A stretch of 64,000 bases of DNA, from NCBI GenBank assembly GCA_963838035.1, contig CAWIPM010000004.1, forward strand, positions 89,415-153,414, read 5' to 3'. This document shows positions 27,282 through 36,735 of this stretch, in pieces. A program made the position numbers and the translations under genes. The notes below the pieces were generated by a model. It was not told the DNA's origin, searched no databases, and saw nothing but the letters and a program-made list of their open reading frames with translations. This stretch comes from CAVVNN01 sp963838035 (GTDB taxonomy: Bacteria > Actinomycetota > Thermoleophilia > Solirubrobacterales > 70-9). Within the stretch, counting starts at the first letter, position 1. Every line of letters starts with the position of its first letter.

Positions 27282-28571
27282 TCAGCACTCCTCGCCAAGA
27301 TAGGCGACGTGCTTGGGGGCGGCAAGCTCCGCTCGCAGGGGTCGATCGAGCGGCACGGCCTCGGGCAGCGAGGCGGCCGGCGCGGGCGGCGCAAGCTCGA
27401 TCGCCAGCTTGGCGACGCGGCCGCGGCGAATCACCCACGCGTGACCGTTTCCCAACGTGCGAATCTCATCCGGATCGACCTTCAGGCGCGGCACCTGGCG
27501 AGCGTGACCTTGGCGCGCATAGACGCCATCTTCATAGCGATGGGTGAGTTCGATGACTCGCTTCATCCCGCCCAGCTCGGCCAGCAGACCGGGCTCATTG
27601 AGAGCGTGGACGATCAGGGTCTCGACCGAGCCGAGGATGCGATCGCGCTGGGTTCGCGAACCCATCCCCGAGGGCGTCTGTGGAACCAGCACCATGGCCG
27701 CGTTGAAGCCGCGGGCCTGCTCAACCTTCATCGCAACGTCTGAGGCTTCCGCGATAGCCGAAAACTCGTCGGCAAAGAGCAGGCAGAAGCGCTCGCGCTC
27801 CTTGCGTTGACTGAAGTAGTGGGCGTAGTCGGCAAAGAGCACTCGGGCGGCGCCGGCGGTGTCCTCGCCCAAGGCGACCGAGTCGAGCAGGAAGTAGGCA
27901 GCATCGGCATCCTCGAAGGACCAATCGCCGTCGAGTGCCAGGCCGAGCTGGCCGAAGAAGGCCTGGTAGCGCAACCGCACCTGACCGACCTTGTCGCGAG
28001 GCAGGGAGAGCACCGCGCTGCTCGGCCCGTGGGCCTCGAGCAGGCGCTCGTAGTCGAGGCGTCCGAGGAGCTCCTCGCTGGAGCGCGGCGGGCCGTCCGG
28101 GTGGTTGCAGGCAAGCTGCAACGCCGCCTTGGCGATGTCGCGGTAGTAGGCAGCGGGACCCTCGGTGGCGAAGGGAATGACCTCGATCAGGCGGTTGGCG
28201 ATTCCGCGCCACTCACCGCGCCAGGCATCGAACGGCTGGTTGGGGAAGACGCGCGCACGGCGCCCGGCCGCCGCCATCAGGGCGCAGAAGCGCCCGGCTC
28301 CCTCGCGGTCCCCCTTGGCGTCCAGGTAGAAGACGGGAGCCTCGCTCTTGCAGGCCACCTCATAGGCGATTCGCATCGAGGTCTCGGTCTTACCGGAGCC
28401 GCTGGCGCCGAGGATCACCGCGTGGCGACGCATGTCGGCCAGCGGCCAGACCAGATCGCCTCCCGGCGCCAGCGGCAACGCCCGCTCGCCGGCGAGGCGG
28501 CGACCGAGAACCGCGCTTTGAAGCGGGGGCGGCGCGGGAGCCCTAGCGCGGCGCGCGCGGCGCGGGAGCAT
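27282..28571 (-). CDS. HerA/TraG-type ATPase of the conjugation apparatus
   Basis: About 429 residues from ATG at 28571 (GTG one codon earlier). Walker A GASGSGKTETS, Walker B LLFADEFSAIAE and a later QTPSG motif place it with the VirD4/TraG/HerA coupling ATPases. It lacks an N-terminal TM pair, so it is a soluble type. It is sandwiched between two wHTH-nuclease paralogues with overlaps of a few bases, which suggests that it works with them in DNA processing rather than as the membrane coupling protein (a second ATPase at 57.9 kb fits that role). Confidence 0.8.
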   Translation of the reverse strand: MLPRRARRARAPAPPPLQSAVLGRRLAGERALPLAPGGDLVWPLADMRRHAVILGASGSGKTETSMRIAYEVACKSEAPVFYLDAKGDREGAGRFCALMAAAGRRARVFPNQPFDAWRGEWRGIANRLIEVIPFATEGPAAYYRDIAKAALQLACNHPDGPPRSSEELLGRLDYERLLEAHGPSSAVLSLPRDKVGQVRLRYQAFFGQLGLALDGDWSFEDADAAYFLLDSVALGEDTAGAARVLFADYAHYFSQRKERERFCLLFADEFSAIAEASDVAMKVEQARGFNAAMVLVPQTPSGMGSRTQRDRILGSVETLIVHALNEPGLLAELGGMKRVIELTHRYEDGVYARQGHARQVPRLKVDPDEIRTLGNGHAWVIRRGRVAKLAIELAPPAPAASLPEAVPLDRPLRAELAAPKHVAYLGEEC

Positions 28572-29221
28572 CACTCGCCCTCCGGCATGCCTCGGACGAG
28601 GAGCTTCGGCCAGCGACCCTCGGCGGAGAGCCGCCTCATCATCCGGTAGGTGCGGGGCCCGCAGAAGTAGAGCACCGCGTCGTAGCGATCACTCAGTTCG
28701 GCGACGATCCGGCGAATCTCCCGGTTGCCTTTGCAAGAGAGCTCTGCCTCGATCGCGTGGCGCTCGCCGTCAATCTCAAAGAGCGCGTCGGGGAGATGGT
28801 CGTTTGGGTCACGGCGCCGGTAGACCACTCGCTCACAGACCCAGCGGCCGGCTGGGGCCAGCTCGGCAAGATAGAGCCGGATCTCGTTGAGGGCGCGGCG
28901 GTGGGCGAGGCTCGAGACGTCCGGCACCCTGTAGGGGAAGCCTGTCCCGGCCAGTGCCGAGCCGCGCCGGGTGAGCCAGAACCACGGTCCTTCGGCAACG
29001 AGGAAGCGGCGGTGCTCCAGGCAACCCGCTGTTTCGAGCTCCTGCACCGTGCGCACCGCCGCCTCGATCGAGATATCGAGCATTCGCGCCAGCTGGTCGA
29101 GGGGGATCGCCACCTGCTCGGAGAGCAGGCGCAGCGCCGTGGCCTGCACAGGGCTCAGCTCATTGCCACCAGGCAGACCAGACGGCCGCTTCGCGTTGGT
29201 CAAGTTCGCCCGGGTGTGCAT
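28571..29221 (-). CDS. wHTH-nuclease-fold protein, replication-relaxation-like, copy 2
   Basis: 216 residues from ATG at 29221; longer open frames run into the divergent antitoxin gene. Same architecture as copy 1: winged helix (LLSEQVAIPLDQLARMLDIS), FWLTRRGSALAGTGFPY, and a nuclease-like core PDALFEIDGERHAIEAELSC with acidic residues kept, then YDAVLYFCGPRTYRMMRRL. The D...E-x-E pattern followed by a Lys could support metal-dependent cleavage, as known for this fold. Overlaps the ATPase start by one to four bases. Confidence 0.7.
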   Translation of the reverse strand: MHTRANLTNAKRPSGLPGGNELSPVQATALRLLSEQVAIPLDQLARMLDISIEAAVRTVQELETAGCLEHRRFLVAEGPWFWLTRRGSALAGTGFPYRVPDVSSLAHRRALNEIRLYLAELAPAGRWVCERVVYRRRDPNDHLPDALFEIDGERHAIEAELSCKGNREIRRIVAELSDRYDAVLYFCGPRTYRMMRRLSAEGRWPKLLVRGMPEGE

Positions 29222-29310
29222 GGGCGAGCGAAAGCACGCTTGCGTGCCAAGCTGCGAGTCCTGCGCGCCCGGGCGAGCCCAACGCCACCGCGGGAATCGT
29301 CGATCTTTGC

Positions 29311-29341
29311 CATGTGGCCATTCTGGGCTAGCATGTAGCCA
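29311..29341 (+). promoter_or_regulatory. Direct-repeat operator of the Phd/VapC pair
   Basis: CATGTGGCCA and CATGTAGCCA are near-identical 10-bp repeats spaced 21 bp apart (two helical turns), ending one base before the antitoxin ATG. Phd-type antitoxins bind such sites to repress their own operon. Binding is inferred. Confidence 0.55.
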
Positions 29342-29342
29342 G

Positions 29343-29615
29343 ATGAGCGAGGAGGCGACAGTCGGCATCCGCGAGCTGAAGGACGGTGCCAGCCGGATCG
29401 TCGAACGAGCCGAGGGCGGAGAGCCGATCACCATCACCCGGCGCGGTAAGCCGGTCGCCCGAATCGTCTCGGCGGCGACACCGCCGCATCTGGCGGCGCT
29501 GGTCGCCGGTGGTTCGGTGAGGGCGGGCAACGGCACGCGCTACCTCCCCACTCCGACCAAGCTACGCGGCGGTGGCAAGACCGCGGCCGACTACGTCACC
29601 GAAGGACGTCGCTGA
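29343..29615 (+). CDS. Phd/YefM-type antitoxin
   Basis: 90 residues. The N-terminal fold (ATVGIRELKDGASRIVERAE, then EPITITRRGKPVARIVS) is the Phd/YefM DNA-binding domain, and the C-terminal part is the toxin-neutralising tail. Overlaps the downstream PIN toxin by 4 bp. The pair is intact and should act as a type II module that stabilises the element. Confidence 0.88.
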   Translation: MSEEATVGIRELKDGASRIVERAEGGEPITITRRGKPVARIVSAATPPHLAALVAGGSVRAGNGTRYLPTPTKLRGGGKTAADYVTEGRR

Positions 29616-30040
29616 GCCTCTATCTCGATACGAGTGCCCTGGTCAAGCTGCTGGTGGAGGAGCCCGGCAGCGAGGTCGTCAAAGCCGCCTATGTCGAGGC
29701 CGACGGAGCGCTGAGCACCAGCATCGCCTATGTCGAGGCCGCGTCCGCGCTGGCGCGGATGCGCAAGGGAGATCGCGTAACCACAGCTCAGCTGCAGGCG
29801 AAGCTGGGCGAGTTGGAGAGGCTGTGGCAGGGGCTGTACGTGCATGCCGTGGACGACACCATGATCGAGCTGGCGGCGCGAAGCGCCGCTGAGCACGCGC
29901 TCCGCGCCTACGACGCCGTGCATCTGGCGGGTCTGCGGCTCTTCGCCGAGGGCGAAGAGGTCGCCTTCGCCTGTTGGGACCGCGAGCTGCGCGAGGCAGC
30001 CGGCAAGCACGGCTTCGAGTTGATACCCGAGCGGCTCTGA
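29612..30040 (+). CDS. VapC-type PIN-domain toxin
   Basis: About 142 residues if translated from CTG at 29612, which overlaps the antitoxin TGA and follows GAAGGA at 29601; the first GTG (29654) would delete the first strand with its catalytic Asp. The sequence SLYLDTSALVKLLVEE then begins exactly as PIN ribonucleases do. Later YVEAASAL, YDAVHLAG and FACWDREL carry the other acidic residues. Cleaves RNA when the Phd-type partner is lost. The start codon is unusual. Confidence 0.85.
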   Translation: MSLYLDTSALVKLLVEEPGSEVVKAAYVEADGALSTSIAYVEAASALARMRKGDRVTTAQLQAKLGELERLWQGLYVHAVDDTMIELAARSAAEHALRAYDAVHLAGLRLFAEGEEVAFACWDRELREAAGKHGFELIPERL

Positions 30041-30701
30041 CAAGAGTCGCTCGGGGATCAGATTCCTGAATCTTCGAAGCGGTCAACGCGCGTGGCCGTT
30101 GGGCTTCTTGTGCGCTTTGGGGCACGGGATCAAGCAGCCCAAGACGCAGCGGTGGCGTGCTGAACACGCGGGCGAGGACGCCGGAATGCGCCGGGAGACG
30201 ACCGGCCCTCCGTCGCTGACTTCTCAGACCGCGAATGATCGCGCCGGCGGCGATCCCTGCAAGCCCCTGCATGCAGGGGCTCCTCGCGGCCCTGCGGGTT
30301 CCCGGGGTGCCTAACCGGCGCATTGCGTCCTTCGTCAAGCCAGCGACGAAGGAGGTCGGTAGTGACGAGCGCAGCGGCGAGCCGTTCCGCGCTGCGACAG
30401 GCTGGCGCCGAGCTGCTGGCCGAGCAGCTCTAAATCGCCATCGCTCACCCCGACCCTGAAGCGTCGCTGCTGGGCGCTCCATGAGCAGCAGCGATTGTGG
30501 CCTGTAGGAGCAAGAGAGCTCGATGCCGAGCGAGTGACCGACCCCGCTCGACTACCGCAAGAGCGCGCCGAAGCGCTGGAGAGCCTCAGCCGGACAAGAA
30601 AGGCGCTGGCTACTCTGAAGCCAGCCGAGCGCCGGGCCCTCGGCCTGCTGGCGCTCGGTCCCACCCTGCGCTTTAGGAAGCGCATTTACTTTCAGCCGGC
30701 C
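30041..30701 (+). other. Non-coding stretch with a palindrome and a sigma-factor remnant
   Basis: No convincing gene. A 20-bp perfect palindrome lies at 30262-30281. At about 30,540-30,660 the plus-strand frame reads EALESLSRTRKALATLKPAE and RRALGLLALG, resembling the start of sigma-70 region 4, and then breaks off; it is in frame with the desaturase gene. This looks like the stump of a sigma factor gene cut by the arrival of the desaturase. Confidence 0.4.
30262..30281. repeat. 20-bp perfect palindrome
   Basis: AGCCCCTGCA followed by its exact reverse complement with no spacer, in a gene-free stretch between the VapC gene and the desaturase. It may be a protein-binding or recombination site; no T run follows, so a terminator role is weak. 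Confidence 0.6.
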
Positions 30702-31754
30702 GTGACCCATGCCCCCCAGCCCAATCCCGCCCCGCCGGACGCCGACGCCGACAAGGGACGTCCCTACTGGCGGGAGTCGGTGGCTCGCCACGAGCAACCC
30801 TCGCTTCGACATAGCCTCGGCGACATAGCCACCTCGGTCGTGCCCTACCTGGCCCTGACCGTCGCAATGTACCTCTGCCTCGACGTCTCGGTCTGGATCG
30901 CCCTCGTCCTCGCAGTTCCGGCGGCGGGCTTCCTCTTGCGGACGTTCGTCGTCTTCCACGACTGCGCCCACGGCTCCTTCCTGTCCACCAAGCGAGCGAA
31001 CCTGTGGCTCGGCCGGCTCCTTGGACTGCTCGTCTTCCAGCCATTCGGAAACTGGCGTCACAATCACGCCGTCCATCACGGCACCGCGGGAGATCTCGAC
31101 CGTCGGGGGACCGGGGACATCTCGACGCTGACCGTCGAGGAGTACCGGTCCCGCCCCTGGAAGCAGCGGCTGGGCTACCGGGCGTTTCGCAATCCCGTGG
31201 TGATGTTCGGGATCGGCCCGATCTGGTCGTTGATGATCGGGCCCCGCATCTGGTCGAAGAAGATGCGCTCGCGTCAGCGTCGCAGCGTGCTCGCGACGAA
31301 CCTGGCACTGGCGATCGTCATCGGGACGATCGTCTGGCTCGCCGGCCCCCAGGCGTGGCTGCTCGTGCAGATGCCGATCGCGATCCTCGCTGGCACGATG
31401 GGCATCTTCATGTTCTACGTGCAGCACCAATTCGAGGAGGTCTATTGGGAGCGCTCCGAGAACTGGAGCTACGCCGACGCAGCCCTGCAGGGGAGCTCCT
31501 ACCTGAAGCTGCCGAAGCTCTTGCAGTTCTTCAGCGGGAACATCGGCCTGCACCACGTTCACCACCTCAGCGCCAAGATTCCCAACTACAACCTGCAGCG
31601 CGCCCACGACGAGAACCCGATCTTCCACGATGTCCCGGTCCTGACCGTCCGCGACGGGCTGCGTTCAATCCGACTCAAGGTGATCGATCCGAAGAGCGGC
31701 CGGTTGCTGACCTGGGGCCAGGTCAAGGCTTATCCCCAGGCCGCTTCGCCCTGA
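30702..31754 (+). CDS. Membrane fatty acid desaturase
   Basis: About 350 residues from GTG at 30702, although the frame is open back to 30495. Three histidine boxes bind the di-iron centre: HDCAHGS, HNHAVHHG and HHVHH. Four hydrophobic helices surround them. The pattern is that of acyl-lipid delta-12/omega-6-type desaturases, which introduce a cis double bond into membrane lipid chains. Regioselectivity is not assignable. It is cargo on the element and could change membrane fluidity in the recipient. No Shine-Dalgarno stands out before the GTG. Confidence 0.88.
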   Translation: MTHAPQPNPAPPDADADKGRPYWRESVARHEQPSLRHSLGDIATSVVPYLALTVAMYLCLDVSVWIALVLAVPAAGFLLRTFVVFHDCAHGSFLSTKRANLWLGRLLGLLVFQPFGNWRHNHAVHHGTAGDLDRRGTGDISTLTVEEYRSRPWKQRLGYRAFRNPVVMFGIGPIWSLMIGPRIWSKKMRSRQRRSVLATNLALAIVIGTIVWLAGPQAWLLVQMPIAILAGTMGIFMFYVQHQFEEVYWERSENWSYADAALQGSSYLKLPKLLQFFSGNIGLHHVHHLSAKIPNYNLQRAHDENPIFHDVPVLTVRDGLRSIRLKVIDPKSGRLLTWGQVKAYPQAASP

Positions 31755-31931
31755 AGCGCAGTGCCGGGCACCTCCTCTCGTCCCTCATCGCCCTGGTCCT
31801 GCCGGACCAGGGCGAGCGAACCGTCGGAGAGGTAGCGGCGGGCGACCAGCCACTCGTCCGAGGTCAGCCTAGCGCCCAATGCCCCGCTTCTGAGACTCTG
31901 GCGCCAACTCTGGGTGAGGAGCCAGCGCTCC

Positions 31932-32546
31932 CTACAGGCAGGGGTCACTCCCCAGCACCTCGAGGGTATTGCCGTCATCGTTGCCAGCCTGATCACGGGC
32001 ACGGACGACAAAGTAGAAGGTCCCGTGGGATGGCAGGCCGGGAGTTTGGTAGCTGGTGGTGCCGGGGGGCGTCGTCCAGGTCGCATGCGAGTAGTCCTCT
32101 CCACCCGGTGATGTCGCGAGATAGACGTCGTAGACGATCGCGGAAGGCGGAGTCGCGTCGTCGCTGGCCGCTTCCCAGCCAAGCGTGAACGGCGTCGTCT
32201 GGCCCGGCCGCTGTGGACCAGGCGTACAGGCGAAAGCGCGCTGAACGCCGGCGAACTTGGGCGCGCTGGTGTCGCCGCTGAGGGGGGGATCGCTGCCGGG
32301 CCCCGGCCCGATAGGCGGGTCTGCTTCGGGGCTCCGCGACGTGGGGTGGTGGTGACAACGACGACCGGGGCGGGCAGGGCGATTGCAGGCCCGACGGTTG
32401 TGCGCATGGTGGTGCCGAAGGGCGAAGTGGGCAGGGCCGAGCGCTGCGATTTGGACGGGCGCCGCTTGGACGGCCGGCGCCATCGCGCCCAAGGCCAAGA
32501 ACGCAGCCACCTTCGCCATCCAAATGCCAATCAGCCCCATGCGCAA
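31932..32546 (-). CDS. Secreted fibronectin type III-like protein
   Basis: 204 residues. An N-terminal signal peptide (KVAAFLALGAMAPAVQAAPV) is followed by a His/Arg/Pro-rich low-complexity stretch and a C-terminal FN3-like domain (PFTLGWEAASDDATPPSAIV, later FYFVVRARDQAGN). Acts outside the cell, perhaps in adhesion. Encoded convergently with the desaturase; the 177 bp between them contain nothing I recognise. Confidence 0.65.
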   Translation of the reverse strand: MRMGLIGIWMAKVAAFLALGAMAPAVQAAPVQIAALGPAHFALRHHHAHNRRACNRPARPGRRCHHHPTSRSPEADPPIGPGPGSDPPLSGDTSAPKFAGVQRAFACTPGPQRPGQTTPFTLGWEAASDDATPPSAIVYDVYLATSPGGEDYSHATWTTPPGTTSYQTPGLPSHGTFYFVVRARDQAGNDDGNTLEVLGSDPCL

Positions 32547-32618
32547 GACTTTCTCAGTCTAGGGCGTCCTAACCCCAAGATGTGAAGACAGTTCGGGCTC
32601 ATCAAAGAGGCCGCGGAG

Positions 32619-33826
32619 CTATCGGCGTCTGCTGCCGCCCGAACCCGCGGCGGGGTCCGGGCCAAACAATTGACGCCAGATCACAGGCTCACCCGCTGCC
32701 TGGCCGGGGAGCGGGCGCGGCGGCGGGAATTGCAAGCGGCCCAAAGGGCCCCTGCCACCCGCTGGGTGAGGTGCCTCAGAGCCCTGGCGGATGGCTGGCC
32801 GAAATCCCGCGATGGACTGCGGGCCAAAACCAGGGCCGTGGGCGAAGTTGGAGGTCGCCGTGCCCCAGTCGCGGCCGTTGATTTCGACCCAGACATGGTC
32901 GACGTTGGAGAAGATCGTCACCGACCGGCCGCGACCGGACGGGTAGTGGGCGCCGAGTTCGTTGGAGACGAGGCCGCCCGGATCGGGATAGCCAGAGAGG
33001 ACCAGGAGCCAGCGCACCGCGCCGGAGCAGTCGAGTCCCTTCGGGGACGCCGAAGACGGCTCGCCAGAACGCTCCGCTGCCCGGGGAGGGGCCCGGCTTG
33101 CGGCCCATGACCGCCGCCCCAGCAGTAGTGGATCCTGCTTGGATTCGATCCAGCGGGCGACCGCCTGCACGCGTGCGAGCGAGCGCGGCGGCAGCGCCGA
33201 AAGGGCTCGCCCGTCGTTGCTTCGCAGATCGACTTCGGCGCCGAAGGAGGCGGCTTTTTCGAGCACCTCTTCGACGTACCACCAGGCGTGGTTGTAGTCG
33301 AAGATCGCGCCGCGCCAGTCGCGCGGAGCGCCGTCGGCGTGCAGGAGGTTGGCGGTGGCGAAGACCGAGTCGGAGATCGAGTAGGGGTTCTTCCTGCCGT
33401 CGCCGTTGGCGTCGACGCCGAAGGCTTCCCAACTCTGACACGAGGAACTGGCCGGGGCCCTCGGCGCCGGCCGAGTTCTGGGTTCCGGGGGCGACGCCGG
33501 GCAGCGGCGAGCGAGCCGAAGTCGGACTCGACGTAGTGGATCGCGGCGACGATCGAGAAGCCGCGGGGGCCGAGCTGGTACTTGGCCGCGGCCCTCTCGA
33601 GCCAGGGCACGTAGTTGGCCGGCACTCCGTTGGCGGAGCCCTTGGTCAAGGTGCAGCTCTGCGACCCACCTCCAGAGCCCGGCGCCGAGGCGGCGAAGAG
33701 GCCGACGACGAAGATCAGGCCGAGCAGCGGCGCCGCTGCGCCAATGCCGAGCTTGGCGCCGAGGCCACGGCGGGCGAGGCGGGCCCCGATGCCGAAGGAG
33801 CTCTCAGCCCGGCGCGCGGCGCTCAT
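32619..33826 (-). pseudogene. CwlT-like bifunctional cell-wall hydrolase (frame breaks)
   Basis: One gene read in three frames. N-terminal TM helix (LGIGAAAPLLGLIFVVGLFA), then a lytic-transglycosylase domain (KYQLGPRGFSIVAAIHYVES with catalytic Glu), then an NlpC/P60-like peptidase with Cys in GLDCSGAVRW and His in NVDHVWVEING. Single extra bases near 33,505 and 33,430 break the frame (1208 nt in total, two over a multiple of three), while sense is kept on both sides. This is the Tn916 orf14/ICEBs1 CwlT role: opening the wall for the conjugation channel. Either inactive or mis-sequenced. Confidence 0.7.
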
Positions 33827-34319
33827 TGCCCCGGCCGGCTCGCCCGCCAGACGCCATGTCGAAGCTCGAAGACAAAGGAGAACTGCTCTTCGCGCCGCAC
33901 CACGAAGCGCGGCGCCGCTGATCAGCGCACGCGGCGGCTGGCTGGGAAGCGGTGCGAGGGAGAGGCGAGCGAGCCGCGCCGGCGGGGTCGCCCGCGGCGG
34001 CTGGCGGCGGCTGTCTCAGCAGCGTCGCGGCGAAGCTCGGCGGTGGCTGTCTGGCGGAGCGCTCGGCGGACCGCGGTTATCGGGCTCGCCGACCTCATAG
34101 CGAAAGAAGGCGGCGAGGAAGCGCTTCGCCCGCCGGCGCAGTCCGACGGTAGAGGGCCGGGTGGCCAGGCATCGCGCTGTTGGCACGCGGTTGGACCGCG
34201 GCTGAGCCGAGGCGCGGTCGCCTTTGCCGTCGGGAGAACAGGAGGGCAGCAAGCACCAGCGCCGAAGACGCAGGCGCAAAACAGCGCCAGGCGCCAGCGC
34301 TGCGCGGTGGCCGGCACCT
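33824..34319 (-). pseudogene. Small conjugation-associated membrane/secreted protein (frame breaks)
   Basis: Between the VirB6-like and CwlT-like genes. An N-terminal hydrophobic stretch (RWRLALFCACVFGAGACCPP) leads to LRRRAKRFLAAFFRYEVGEP and ends PRFVVRREEQFSFVFELRHG, VWRASRPGQ, but these pieces lie in different frames. Its stop overlaps the hydrolase start (ATGA). Family not recognised; a VirB8-like or accessory surface role is possible. Confidence 0.4.
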
Positions 34320-36735
34320 AGGCCCCGCGGCTGAGGTTGCGGCGAGAGGGGAGCTGATCGAGGCGGCGTTCGCGGCGCAGGGCGCGAAGCTGCTGGCGCC
34401 GTTCGGCGCCGGCGCCCTCGACGCCCTGGCGCATGCGCTCGGCGGCGAGGCGGCCGCGAGCCGGCGATCCGCCCGGGCGGCTGGGAGGCGAGCTCAAGGC
34501 GCCTGAGGTCGCGGCGGCGTGCCTTCTCGATCTCGGCCTCGGCGCGCTCGCGCTCGGGGACCGCGCAGCTGCTCGAACTGCGCGCGGCGTAGCCGGCGCG
34601 GTGAGCGTGATCGGCGGGATCGCGGGAGCGTTTGGAGCAGCTCGCGGTCCTCGGCGGCAAAGCGGGCGAGGTCGCGGCGGCTCCAGCGCTGGCCAAGGCG
34701 CTGCTGGTTGCGCTCGGCGCCGGGCGAGCAGAGCTCTGGCGGCACGGTAGCGCTCGTCGCCGGGCGGCGCTGCTGCTTCTGGCGTCGCCGTCCCGCGCCC
34801 TTCGCGCTTGAAGTGCGGGCTGTCGCTGAGCGACCGGGCAGACGCCCCGGGCGGCTTGGTGGCGCCCTCGCAGGAGCCAGGTGGGCGGCCTCGTGGGCGG
34901 CGACGGTCTCACGAGCCTCGCGGTAGCGGTGCTCGGCGAGGGCGCGAGCGCCCGTCCTCAAGCGAGCCCCGCGCGGTCGCACGCGTTGCCTCGGCGCCGA
35001 GAGCCGCGCGCTCGCGGCGCCAGGCAATCGCCACGATTCGCGAAGCCGCGGGTGCTGTGGCCGGCGGTGCGTGAGACCCCTCTGAGCGCGCCGAGGGCGG
35101 CGAGGCCGCCGATGCCAAGATGGCTGCGATGCTCGTGCTCTCCGACCGAGATCAGCCCGATCAGCTCGGCGCGCTTGAGGAACACCGCCCAGCAGAAGGC
35201 GCAGGAGAGCAGGAAGCCGGTGGCGCTGCCGCCGGAGCCCTCGACGCGACCGAGGATCGAGATGCCGAGCAGGACGATCGAGAGGAAGGCGGCGTAGATC
35301 ACCTTGGCGAGCGATCGCGCCGAGCAGGGTCAGGCCCCAGGCCTTGAAGGCGCGGCGGCCCGAGTCGCCGAGCAGCGGGAAGAAGAGGGCGAGAGGGCGC
35401 GGCGAGGAGGAGGACGAAGGCGATCGCAGCCTGGGTGAAGAGGCGGATCGCGAGCCAGGCGAGCAGCAGGATCGCGCCGAGCAGGCCGAGCGCGAAGAGG
35501 GCCAGCATCGAGAGTCGGGTGAGGGCCCCGTCGCCGCCCTGGGCGGCGACCTTCGCCTTGTATTCGTTCGTTGTTGTCGAAGTAGTTCCAGAGCGCTTCG
35601 CGGGCGTCGCTGCCCGGTGAGGAGCGCAGGTAGAGGTCGATCACCCGGCGCGGGTCGGCCGTAGCGCTTGCGGGCAAAGCGGGCGCACTGTTCCTGGGCC
35701 TGGGAGCTGCCGAGGTGGGCGAAGATCGAGAGGGTAGTGAGGGCGCCGATGTCGTCGCAGAAGATTGCATCGGCGCGTTTGACCGCTTCGGGCGGCGGCG
35801 GCTCCGAGCGCCCAGCTGACGTCGGAGAAGTCGAGGCCGGCAAAGGGAACCTCGACCAGTCGCGACCAGGTCGCGGACATCGCTTCGGCGTAGCTGCCGA
35901 CCGGTCGGCTGATCGAGCCCGATTGCGGGGCGCTGATCGTGCCGAGCGCGACTTCGTCGGAGAGGTGGCGAGCCGACCGACCGATTCGCGCGGCTGGTGG
36001 ACGATCCAGAGGCCGAGCACGAACATCGCGATCGCCGCCAGCGTCCCCCCCACCCCGCCGGCGAGGTCGCGACGGATCAGGAGCCCCGGTAGGCGAACCA
36101 GATCCCGCCGCAGACGATCAGGGTCGAGAGCCAGGGGTCGGTGATCTCGTTGTAGAGGCGGGCGACCGCGGCGCGAGATCCGGCTCATCGTCGGGCCTTC
36201 GGCGAAGGGGTTGAGGCCGAAGGCGATGCCGAGCAGCTCGAGGATCAGCTTGAGGACGAAGATCAGCCCCAGCCAGATCCCGTTGAGGATCGAGTCGAAG
36301 GCCGCGGTGAAGTCGCCGATCGGGTGCGTGATCCCGGTGAGATGAAGGTGTCGAAGCCGTAGTTGGAGGTCGGGTAGTCAGACTCCGGGCTGCCGTTGGC
36401 TTCGCAGCTGAGGCGGGTGGTGCGGCTGCGGATCTGGTCCAGCTGGTCGCAGACCGGGTTGCGGATGCCGAGGCCGGCGACCGGGTCGACCTGACCGGAG
36501 GCGCCGAGGTCCTTGGCGAGGTTGGAGGTGGAGACTTCTGCGGGGTTGGTGAGCTGCGGGGGCGGTTCGGAGTTCTGAGGGCCCCGCTTTGGGTGATTTG
36601 GCGCTGCTTGGCGGGAGCGGCCTGGCCGCCGCTATGGCGCGGGGCGGCAAGGGCGGCCGGCGGCGCGAAGCAGCGCAGAGCGCAGACGGCGCATGCCAGC
36701 GCGAGCGCGAGAAGCCGATCAGGCCCCCTCACCAT
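34320..36735 (-). pseudogene. VirB6/TcpH-like polytopic conjugation protein (frame breaks)
   Basis: Starts ATG 36735, just inside the end of the VirB4 gene. Hydrophobic segments in successive frames (LAGGVGGTLAAIAMFVLGLW; LALFALGLLGAILLLAWLAI; FLSIVLLGISILG; FLLSCAFCWAVFLKRAELIG) followed by a Gly-rich turn and a long charged C-terminal region match the VirB6/TrbL/TcpH membrane component of Tn916-type secretion systems. At least several single-base shifts separate the pieces. The 3' limit is approximate. Confidence 0.55.
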
